Below, in pieces: positions 53,205 to 60,665 of a stretch of 64,000 bases of DNA. Source of the stretch: UBA5314 sp040217815 (GTDB lineage Bacteria; Bacillota; Syntrophomonadia; Syntrophomonadales; Syntrophomonadaceae). The translations under genes were made by a program, and so were the position numbers. How positions within the stretch are numbered: the stretch's first letter is position 1; each line of letters begins with the position of its first letter. The notes under the pieces were generated by a model, which saw only the letters and a program-made list of their open reading frames with translations, did not search any database and was not told the DNA's origin. The DNA lies in NCBI GenBank assembly GCA_040217815.1, contig JBEHWI010000011.1:31725-95724 (forward strand). Reading direction: 5' to 3'.

Positions 53205-56200
53205 CTAGTTCGATTTTTTGATATCCGCGTGGTATTCCTGCAGCGACTTCAAATGGGCTTCGGGCTGTTCATCTTCCAGGTAGGCGGCAATACCCCGGGC
53301 ACTGGCCAGGGCGGCGGCCATCGTGGTCAGATAAGGAACCTTGTACTTTATTGAGGTTTTGCGGATATAGGAGTCGTCGTACTGACTGCGCCTGCTGGAA
53401 GGGGTATTGATAACCAGCTGAATCTCTCCATTGGTTATACCGTCCATTATATTGGGCCGGCCCTCGAACAGCTTTTTGATATAATCGCAGGCGATACCGT
53501 TTTTCTGCAGGAATGTGCAGGTTCCGCCGGTGGCTTTGATCTTAAAGCCAATCTTGGAAAATAACTGGGCCGCTTCCAGGGCCTCAAACTTATCCTGGTC
53601 GTTTACGCTGATGAGCACCGTGCCAGACAGGGGCAGCCGCGACTGGGTGGCTTCCTGGGCTTTGTAGTAAGCCAGGCCGAAGGAGTCGGCAATGCCCAGA
53701 ACCTCACCGGTGGAGCGCATTTCCGGCCCCAGGACGGGGTCCACTTCCGGGAACATATTAAAGGGGAAGACCGCTTCTTTGACTCCGTAATGGGGGATGT
53801 TTTTGGCGGTCATGTCCTTGACTAAAACCTTCTTGCCTGTATATTCGGACATCATTATTTCCGTGGCAATGCGGGCCATGGAAACATTGCAGACCTTAGA
53901 CACCAGGGGAACGGTTCTAGAGGCTCGGGGGTTGGCCTCCAGGACGTAGACCTTGTCATCGGCAATGGCGTACTGCATATTCATCAGGCCGATAACGTTC
54001 AATTCTTTGGCGATCTTTCGGGTGTATTCTTCAATAGTGGCAATGTGCTGGGACGGTATGTTTATGGGCGGAATCACGCAGGCCGAGTCTCCGGAGTGAA
54101 TTCCGGCCAGCTCAATGTGCTCCATAACGGTCGGTACAAAGGCGTCAGTGCCATCGGCAATGGCGTCTGACTCAGCTTCTATGGCATTGCTCAGGAACCG
54201 GTCAATCAGAATGGGCCTTTCCGGAGTCACCCCGACTGCTGCGGATACATATTGGCGCAGCATTTCTTCGTCATGAACCACTTCCATACCCCGTCCGCCC
54301 AGGACGTAAGAAGGCCGGACCATCAGGGGATAGCCAATGCGATTGGCGATGGCCAGGGCCTCTTCCATATTTACGGCCATGCCCGATTCCGGCATGGGAA
54401 TGTCGAGTTTATCCATGATTTGCCGGAACCGGTCACGGTCTTCGGCCAGGTCGATAGTCTCCGGGGTGGTTCCCAGGATGTTCACCCCGTTTTTAGCCAG
54501 CTCGGCAGCGATATTGAGTGGAGTTTGCCCGCCGAATTGGACGATGACCCCCAGCGGTTTTTCCTTCTGATAAATAGATAGGACATCCTCCACGGTCAGT
54601 GGCTCGAAATAGAGCTTGTCGGAAGTATCGTAGTCGGTGGATACTGTTTCCGGGTTGCAGTTGACAATAACCGTCTCGAAGCCCAGATCCCTCAAGGCGA
54701 AGGCGGTATGCACACAGCAGTAGTCGAATTCGATGCCCTGTCCGATGCGGTTGGGGCCGCCGCCCAGGATCATCACTTTGGGCTTGTCGCTGGCAGTAGT
54801 CTGGTCGGGCTGATTGTAGGTGGAGAAGTAGTATGAGGCGTTCTCCACCCCGCTGACGGGAACCGCTTCCCAGCCTTCCACTACGCCCAGGGTGGTGCGC
54901 TGCTGCCGGATGTCGGCTTCCGGCACGCCGAGCAGCTGGGCCAGGTAGCGGTCGGCAAAGCCGTCTTGCTTGGCCTGGGTTAGCAGCTGGTCGGGCAGTT
55001 TTTTGCCCTTATGTTTGAGAATCCGTTCTTCCAGTTCAACCAGTTCTTTCATCTGCTGTAAAAAGTAGGGCTTTATATGAGTCAGGTTGTAGAGATAATC
55101 TATATCAGCCCCCTTGCGCAGGGCCTCATACATAATGAACTGGCGCTCGCTGCTGGGTTCAGCCAGCATGGACAGGAGTTCTTCCAGAGTGCGCTGGTTG
55201 AAATCTTTGGCAAATCCCAGTCCGCAGCGATTTATTTCCAGGGAACGAATCGATTTTTGGAAGGCTTCCTTATAGGTTTTGCCGATGCTCATAACTTCGC
55301 CTACGGCGCGCATCTGGGTTCCCAGCTTGTCTATGGAGCCGGGGAATTTTTCGAAGGCCCAGCGGGCAAACTTAATAACCACATATTCGCCGGAAGGGGT
55401 GTATTTTTCCAGGGTTCCATCTCTCCAGTAGGGGATTTCATCCAGGGTCAAACCGGCGGCCAGCATGGTGGAAACCAGGGCAATCGGGAAGCCGGTGGCC
55501 TTGGAAGCCAGGGCTGAAGAGCGCGAGGTGCGCGGATTTATTTCAATAATAACCACCCGGCCGGTCTTGGGATCATGGGCGAATTGAATGTTGGTTCCGC
55601 CTACAACCTCAATGGCGTCCACTACATCGTAGGAGTATTTTTGCAGCCGTTCCTGCAGCTCCTGGCTGATGGTCAGCATGGGCGCCGAACAGAAGGAATC
55701 CCCGGTGTGAACTCCCATGGCGTCGATATTTTCAATAAAGCAGACGGTTATCTTCTGGTTCTTGGAGTCGCGGACCACTTCCAGCTCGAGTTCCTCCCAG
55801 CCCAGGACTGATTCCTCAACCAGGATCTGACCCACCAGGCTGGCGGCAATACCGCGGTTGGCAATGACTCTCAGTTCTTCAACGTTGTATACCAATCCGC
55901 CGCCGGTGCCCCCCATGGTGTAGGCGGGGCGGATAACCACCGGATAGCCCAGCTCAGAGGCGATAGCTTCAGCTTCTTCGATGCTGTAGGCCGGTCTGCT
56001 GCGGGGCATTTCTATGCCCAGCCGGTTCATGGTTTCTTTAAAGGCGATACGGTCTTCACCGCGTTCGATGGCGTCGGTCTGCACCCCGATTACCTTCACC
56101 CCGTATTTCTCCAGGACGCCGGCCTTATGCAGTTCTGAACTCAAGTTCAGACCGGACTGACCGCCCAGGTTGGGCAGGAGGGCGTCGGGCCGTTCTTTGG

Positions 56201-56435
56201 CAATGATATCAGTCAGGCTCTTGACGTTCAGGGGTTCAATGTAGGTTACATCAGCGATCCCTGGATCAGTCATTATAGTCGCCGGATTGGAATTGACTAA
56301 TACAATTTGATAGCCAAGGCTTCTTAAGGCCTTACAGGCCTGGGTCCCTGAATAGTCAAATTCACACGCCTGCCCAATCACAATGGGTCCTGATCCGATA
56401 ATGAGAATCTTGTTGATGTCGGTACGTTTCGGCAT
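53205..56435 (-). CDS. carB: Carbamoyl-phosphate synthase large subunit
   Basis: A 1076-residue synthetase chain making carbamoyl phosphate for pyrimidines and arginine. Two homologous ATP-grasp halves: KILIIGSGPIVIGQACEFDY and VMILGGGPNRIGQGIEFDYC; ATP-binding PVVIRPAYTMGGTGGG and PLMVRPSYVLGGRGMEVV; metal site region IEINPRTSRSSALASKATG and LEANPRASRTVP; C-terminal MGS-like allosteric domain (SVNDQDKFEALEAAQLFSKI). GGGAGG is 6 nt before ATG 56435. carA is not adjacent (the upstream gene is on the other strand), so the glutaminase subunit must be elsewhere. Length is normal. Confidence 0.97.
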   Translation of the reverse strand: MPKRTDINKILIIGSGPIVIGQACEFDYSGTQACKALRSLGYQIVLVNSNPATIMTDPGIADVTYIEPLNVKSLTDIIAKERPDALLPNLGGQSGLNLSSELHKAGVLEKYGVKVIGVQTDAIERGEDRIAFKETMNRLGIEMPRSRPAYSIEEAEAIASELGYPVVIRPAYTMGGTGGGLVYNVEELRVIANRGIAASLVGQILVEESVLGWEELELEVVRDSKNQKITVCFIENIDAMGVHTGDSFCSAPMLTISQELQERLQKYSYDVVDAIEVVGGTNIQFAHDPKTGRVVIIEINPRTSRSSALASKATGFPIALVSTMLAAGLTLDEIPYWRDGTLEKYTPSGEYVVIKFARWAFEKFPGSIDKLGTQMRAVGEVMSIGKTYKEAFQKSIRSLEINRCGLGFAKDFNQRTLEELLSMLAEPSSERQFIMYEALRKGADIDYLYNLTHIKPYFLQQMKELVELEERILKHKGKKLPDQLLTQAKQDGFADRYLAQLLGVPEADIRQQRTTLGVVEGWEAVPVSGVENASYYFSTYNQPDQTTASDKPKVMILGGGPNRIGQGIEFDYCCVHTAFALRDLGFETVIVNCNPETVSTDYDTSDKLYFEPLTVEDVLSIYQKEKPLGVIVQFGGQTPLNIAAELAKNGVNILGTTPETIDLAEDRDRFRQIMDKLDIPMPESGMAVNMEEALAIANRIGYPLMVRPSYVLGGRGMEVVHDEEMLRQYVSAAVGVTPERPILIDRFLSNAIEAESDAIADGTDAFVPTVMEHIELAGIHSGDSACVIPPINIPSQHIATIEEYTRKIAKELNVIGLMNMQYAIADDKVYVLEANPRASRTVPLVSKVCNVSMARIATEIMMSEYTGKKVLVKDMTAKNIPHYGVKEAVFPFNMFPEVDPVLGPEMRSTGEVLGIADSFGLAYYKAQEATQSRLPLSGTVLISVNDQDKFEALEAAQLFSKIGFKIKATGGTCTFLQKNGIACDYIKKLFEGRPNIMDGITNGEIQLVINTPSSRRSQYDDSYIRKTSIKYKVPYLTTMAAALASARGIAAYLEDEQPEAHLKSLQEYHADIKKSN

Positions 56436-56672
56436 ATTGTTCCTCCCGTCTTTGAAAGTCAACTCAATCCGGATAAAAGTAAGCTCAAAATGTTCTTGCT
56501 TAAAAACCTTAAATCAAAAACTTATAAGGCCAATAACCTTTTATCTTCAATTACTCGGTATAATGATACCTTTTTATCAATTTCCGGTCAATTCGGCAGT
56601 TGCTTAGGATATTGTATACATTGAAATTCAGGCTTTAAGCCGTTTGTTGAGAAGGTGATCGAGTTTTAAAAT

Positions 56673-56894
56673 TTACCAAAGGATTATTATGGAGACAATA
56701 AGCTGAGCCAAATCGTAATCAAGGCCGCCTGTTATCGTGCTTATCATGTTTTGAAAGATGAACCATGGATCTTCCGCGACGGGCCTGCATATGATTTAAT
56801 AGGGGATAAAGAGTATACTTGGTTTCATTATTATGCATGTAAGCATGATCATCTGATAATGGCACGAGTGGAAAATGACGAAGGAGGCCATTAA
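56673..56894 (+). pseudogene. Short gene without usable start, joined to the GNAT gene
   Basis: From a TAA at about 56668 an open frame of some 74 codons runs to TAA 56892-56894 with clear protein-like composition (DEPWIFRDGPAYDLIGDKEY, then WFHYYACKHDHLIMARVEND). No ATG or GTG lies in it; TTG is the only possible start and is internal. A frameshift near ATG 56689 (which otherwise reads five codons) would restore one. Its end overlaps the ribosome site of the GNAT gene. Likely a decayed partner gene. Confidence 0.4.
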
Positions 56895-56895
56895 A

Positions 56896-57411
56896 ATGTT
56901 GAACATTCGGCGGGCTGATGTAAATGACGCGCCAGCTATCGCCAGGGTTACGGTTGACACCTGGAAGACTGCATACCGCGGCATTGTTGCTGATGAATAC
57001 CTCCAGCAGCTCAAATACAAGGACCGGGAAAAAGGGTGGAGAGAATTCCCCTTTCAGGATTCCTGGGTTTATGTTGCCGAAAATGACGAAGTGGGCATTA
57101 TAGGTTTTGCTGCCGGTGGTCTGCACCGGGAGGCTGGCAGTGTATACCAGGGAGAAGTATATGCCATGTATATCGATGAGGCTTACCAGGACCAGGGAAT
57201 CGGAACCCTGCTGTTTCGCTCGGTGGCGCGAAAGATGCTGGCTTCAGGTCTCAATTCCGTTATAGTATGGGTCCTTTCCGACAACCCCTATCGAAGGTTC
57301 TACGAACGCCGCGGCGGGATCCCCCTGGAATCCAAACTGCTGGCTATGGATGGTTTTGAAAACGAAATCACCGCCTATGGATGGCTGGATGCCAGAATAA
57401 TAATCAAATAG
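56896..57411 (+). CDS. GNAT family N-acetyltransferase
   Basis: A 171-residue acetyltransferase with the RimI-like layout: IRRADVNDAPAIARVTVDTW, motif A AMYIDEAYQDQGIGTLLF (the QxxGxG acetyl-CoA loop reads QDQGIG), then VIVWVLSDNPYRRFYERRGG. The substrate is unknown. GGAGG (56883-56887) is 8 nt before ATG 56896; the frame could open at 56875 without a ribosome site. A GGGGACG-type element starts at its stop codon. Confidence 0.88.
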   Translation: MLNIRRADVNDAPAIARVTVDTWKTAYRGIVADEYLQQLKYKDREKGWREFPFQDSWVYVAENDEVGIIGFAAGGLHREAGSVYQGEVYAMYIDEAYQDQGIGTLLFRSVARKMLASGLNSVIVWVLSDNPYRRFYERRGGIPLESKLLAMDGFENEITAYGWLDARIIIK

Positions 57412-57440
57412 GACACAAGGGGACGGTTCTGCTGTGTCCC
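57411..57440. repeat. GGGGACG-type hairpin element
   Basis: GGACACA and TGTGTCC pair around AGGGGACGGTTCTGC, between the convergent GNAT and membrane-HD genes. Member of the family also seen at 14071 and 63908. Confidence 0.5.
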
Positions 57441-58537
57441 TATAGCCCTTCGAAGCCCATGGATACGTCGGCTGCCGTGCTCAGACCCAGCAGTTCCTGA
57501 AGGGCGCACAATTTATCTACCGCGCATACCAATAAAGATTCTTTACATGAGGGTGGCCGCCAGGTCAAAGGGAACATGTGCTTCAATATGATATCCTTTT
57601 CCCTGTGGTTCAAAGTAAATTCGCCAGTCGCATTGTCATAGGCGATCCGGGGATGAACAAAACCGTGTCTGCCTTCCTCAAGGTCGGTGGTTCTCCAGTC
57701 ATATAGGAACAGATCGTGTAAAAGACCGCCCCTAGCAGCTGATTTACAGTCCCAGCCCAGCTTCTTGCAGAGCAGATAACTAGCAAAGGATACGTTCAAG
57801 CTGTGTTCGAAGCAGGATACGTTTTGATGGTGCCTGAACTGCTTCATCATTTGAACCTTGGGATGAAACACCAGTTCATCCATGAAGGTGGCATATTCGA
57901 TATACAGTTGGTACTGCTCCTCATCTGTGAGTCTTCTAAAGAACTTCCAGTTCTGATTCATTTTTATCCTCCAATTAAGAGTAAGGTTTCTCCAATTCAA
58001 TTTTGTGTGATAAATACAACGCTGGGCAAGGTCCAGAGCCAGGTAAACGACTAAAAAGACCGTGGCCACGATTTTAATATTCATAGGAATTGTATAGACT
58101 ATCGTATCCAAATGGGGTTGAATTATGTTCAACGCCAAAAAGCTCAACCCTCCCCACAGTAATGAATATTTTAAGGATACCAGGCCCAACAGGTTGAAGC
58201 GTTCATCGCTGTAGTCCCACCAACGCCTATGGAAAAGGATTTCCAGTAAAACACCGGTACCGAGTTCCAACATACTGGCCAGGGCAGTGGTTGCACCGAG
58301 TTCAATGATTATTTTCAAGGCCGGGTTTAGACTGCTTACCATCGGATCGACTGCATTGAGCAGCTGTATTACGCCTATAGCCCCGAAGCCATAAATCGGC
58401 ACCAAAGGCCCGGACAGAAAACCGCTGTTTACCGGCCGGCGGTCTCTCACGGTCTTATAACCCGATTCCAAAATCCATCCCAGCCAGGCATAGAATGTAA
58501 AATACCATATCAAGTCTACCAGAGGCTTATTCATCAT
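57440..58537 (-). CDS. Membrane protein (CmpB-like permease domain) fused to an HD domain
   Basis: A 365-residue fusion. The first 180 residues are membrane-embedded and match the PF06541-type putative ABC permease/CmpB family (WYFTFYAWLGWILESGYKTV, SGFLSGPLVPIYGFGA, ELGTGVLLE, WWDYS). The last 140 are an HD phosphohydrolase: His in CFEHSLNVSF, the HD pair in GGLLHDLFLYDW, His in HGFVHPRIAYD and Asp in AVDKLCAL. The combination suggests a membrane-tethered metal-dependent hydrolase of a nucleotide or signal. GGAG is 5 nt before ATG 58537. Confidence 0.8.
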   Translation of the reverse strand: MMNKPLVDLIWYFTFYAWLGWILESGYKTVRDRRPVNSGFLSGPLVPIYGFGAIGVIQLLNAVDPMVSSLNPALKIIIELGATTALASMLELGTGVLLEILFHRRWWDYSDERFNLLGLVSLKYSLLWGGLSFLALNIIQPHLDTIVYTIPMNIKIVATVFLVVYLALDLAQRCIYHTKLNWRNLTLNWRIKMNQNWKFFRRLTDEEQYQLYIEYATFMDELVFHPKVQMMKQFRHHQNVSCFEHSLNVSFASYLLCKKLGWDCKSAARGGLLHDLFLYDWRTTDLEEGRHGFVHPRIAYDNATGEFTLNHREKDIILKHMFPLTWRPPSCKESLLVCAVDKLCALQELLGLSTAADVSMGFEGL

Positions 58538-58720
58538 GCCCACTCCAAAACTAATTACTATTTTCGCAATCCACAAATTCCCCAAAAAAATAACACATTT
58601 ATTTCCTCACTATTCGTCTTTTCTCTAAAAATTTATTAGAATAGCAGAGGTAAAAACGTTCAAAGGGGAATATAACCTAAAATATATTTCCCCAATTAAC
58701 CCAAAAATATAAGAAAAAAA

Positions 58721-59413
58721 TTAACCGGTTTTGGCCAGAGCATCACCCAAAAAGTCCATCAGCTGCCGATGTTGGGAATGGTTGAGGAGAGCCAGGTTTT
58801 TTTGAAATCCTGGAATGTAGCCCAGCAACTGAGACAGCGGATTTACCCGTGATGCTATTTTGGGTACACTGGCAACAACCGCGCCTGTGAACATGGCCAG
58901 GCCCGATTCCGGATTCACTGCGTTTTCAATAAGGTTTTTGATCAAGCGTACACTGTTGTCGCTCAGAGTATGCAGCTGTGCTACCAGTATGGTCAGTACG
59001 TAGGCGCTGAAAAACATGGGATTGCCTATACCGGGAAGCTCCGCCAGGAGCTGCTTGATAAGTTCTTTGGCGTTGTCTTTTTTAAGCCCTTCACACATGG
59101 TCAAAAGGTTTTCTTTGAGCTGACGCCACTCCCTGGCTGGCTCCTCTAAAATTTTGCCTGACAGGATCTTGTCCAGCAGATGGGTGGGAGCAAAAAGGAC
59201 CATAGCCCGACCGGGATACTTTTCCCCCTGGTTTACTTCGTACTGGCTGGATACCAGACCGTCTTTTTCCAGCTTCTTCAGCATTTCATAGGCACTCCAT
59301 TTGCTTATCCCCAGGAATTGAGCGACTTGTACATAATGCACCGGCAGCCGGGTAGACTCGTAGAGCTTCTTGATTGTTTTTAAAAAATCCATCTTGCGCC
59401 TGGTTAATGCCAT
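58721..59413 (-). CDS. Winged-helix transcriptional regulator
   Basis: A 230-residue protein with an N-terminal winged helix (VHYVQVAQFLGISKWSAYEMLKKLEKDGLV) like Lrp/MarR/iron-dependent repressors, followed by an all-helical C-terminal region of unknown function (LLAELPGIGNPMFFSAYVLTIL). GGAAGGTAAC precedes ATG 59413. It is divergent from the sigma-54 promoter and crotonase at 59.6 kb with 290 bp between them; the palindrome at 59506-59519 could be its operator. Confidence 0.75.
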   Translation of the reverse strand: MALTRRKMDFLKTIKKLYESTRLPVHYVQVAQFLGISKWSAYEMLKKLEKDGLVSSQYEVNQGEKYPGRAMVLFAPTHLLDKILSGKILEEPAREWRQLKENLLTMCEGLKKDNAKELIKQLLAELPGIGNPMFFSAYVLTILVAQLHTLSDNSVRLIKNLIENAVNPESGLAMFTGAVVASVPKIASRVNPLSQLLGYIPGFQKNLALLNHSQHRQLMDFLGDALAKTG

Positions 59414-59505
59414 AGTTACCTTCCTTAATCAAAACCACAATTACCCCAAAAGAGTCTAATATCAATATACATGGGTTAAAAATCATTGTCAAGCTGGTGT
59501 GGGTG

Positions 59506-59519
59506 GCCTGGCACCAGGC
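59506..59519. promoter_or_regulatory. Palindrome upstream of a sigma-54 promoter
   Basis: GCCTGG-CA-CCAGGC, about 90 bp before the -24 element. It may be an enhancer site for a different activator or an operator of the divergent HTH gene. Confidence 0.35.
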
Positions 59520-59609
59520 GGTCTATAAAACCGGTAAAATATTACAACAGGGGGGCTTCCTTTGAATTTGACTCTTTTCCCGCAAAATACCAATTCTTGT
59601 CTTTGAATG

Positions 59610-59627
59610 TTGGCATGGTATTTGCAA
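59610..59627 (+). promoter_or_regulatory. Sigma-54 promoter before the crotonase gene
   Basis: TTGGCAT-GGTAT-TTGCAA, nearly identical to the RpoN consensus with GG and GC 10 nt apart. The crotonase start is about 70 bp downstream. Confidence 0.8.
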
Positions 59628-59698
59628 TAATAATATATAGAGAAGCAATTACCGGAAGCTGCCTGGCTTTCAGGTGATGTGAGGGAAGGCGCTTATAA

Positions 59699-60298
59699 GT
59701 GGGGTTTGGGGAGCAAGAGTTTCTGCATATCAAGGTAGTCTATGAAAACCATATAGCAATAATCCAGTTTAATCGCTCGGATTCCATGAACGCCGCCAAC
59801 CGGCAGATGGTTGATGAATACCATCAAGCTGTTGAGCAGGCCAACAAGGATTCGAAGGTCAAGGCATTGATCATTACCGGGAATGACAAAGTCTACTGCG
59901 TGGGCGGCAATTTCAATTGCGGTGAAGGTGTGGCCTCAACCGTGATGAACAAATATGAACTGTATTCTTACCGGGGCTTTCACAGCAAGCCTAAGATCGC
60001 CATGATCTCCGGTTATTGCCTGGGTGGAGCAGTACAGCAGGCAATGGCCTGCGATATGAGGGTGGCCTCCCCCAGTGCCTGTTTTGAAATGTCGGAAGAA
60101 TGGGGGTCCTACCGCCAGGCCCAGGCGGCTGGCTACGGAGCCTCTTTGGCCCCCCGCAGCCGAATTATAAATGCCCGGGAAGCTCTGAGAATAGGTCTGG
60201 TCAATATGGTGGTTGAACAGGAATCCTTGAAAGAAACAACTATGGGTCTGGCCTGCCTGGTAAGCAAGCGCTCAACCGGCAAAGGTTTAAAAAACTGA
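59699..60298 (+). CDS. Enoyl-CoA hydratase/isomerase family protein, shortened
   Basis: A 199-residue crotonase-fold protein. Recognisable parts: YENHIAIIQFNRSDSMNA, oxyanion-hole strand KALIITGNDKVYCVGGNF, then YCLGGAVQQAMACDMRVASP and INAREALRIGLVN. Typical members have 250-260 residues; the region between DMRVASP and INAREAL is about 15 residues short and the C-terminal helix that closes the trimer is missing (ending KGLKN). It may be an inactive remnant or a divergent regulator-type crotonase. GTG 59699 has AAGG at 9 nt. A sigma-54 promoter precedes it. Confidence 0.65.
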   Translation: MGFGEQEFLHIKVVYENHIAIIQFNRSDSMNAANRQMVDEYHQAVEQANKDSKVKALIITGNDKVYCVGGNFNCGEGVASTVMNKYELYSYRGFHSKPKIAMISGYCLGGAVQQAMACDMRVASPSACFEMSEEWGSYRQAQAAGYGASLAPRSRIINAREALRIGLVNMVVEQESLKETTMGLACLVSKRSTGKGLKN

Positions 60299-60665
60299 TA
60301 CGGTTAACCCTTCCGCCCGTCGATATCATCTCACCAACCTGACGAAAAACCAGCTTGATATGACACCTACCCGGCTTCATAATGATTCTATTTTTGCATT
60401 CACCACAACGCTTCGTTAAAAAACACAGTTAATCGAGATTTTTTAATAAGCAGGGATAAAAAGGTACTTAAATAAAATTTTCTCAAGCTCCCAAAAACCT
60501 CAATGTTTTATGTCGTTAGTACGATAAATCTATGGAGAGGGGGGAATGGGCCCGCCACGGACGGCAAATTTAAAGTTTTATAAGGTGGAGCGGAATCCCG
60601 AGCGGTAAAGAAATAAATTTGAGTGGCAAATTCAGATTTTTATCTCCCGGTGGGCCCGAATCAGG
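60299..60665 (+). promoter_or_regulatory. Leader of the hydrogenase-like sensor gene, with long-range stem
   Basis: GGGCCCGCC (60548-60556) can pair with GGTGGGCCC (60649-60657), ending 8 nt before ATG 60666; inside, CAAATTTA (60565-60572) pairs with TAAATTTG (60614-60621). GGCAAATT occurs twice (60563 and 60625), so alternative folds are possible. This looks like a cis-acting RNA that could mask the start codon. The rest of the 367-bp interval is A+T-rich with no gene. Confidence 0.45.
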
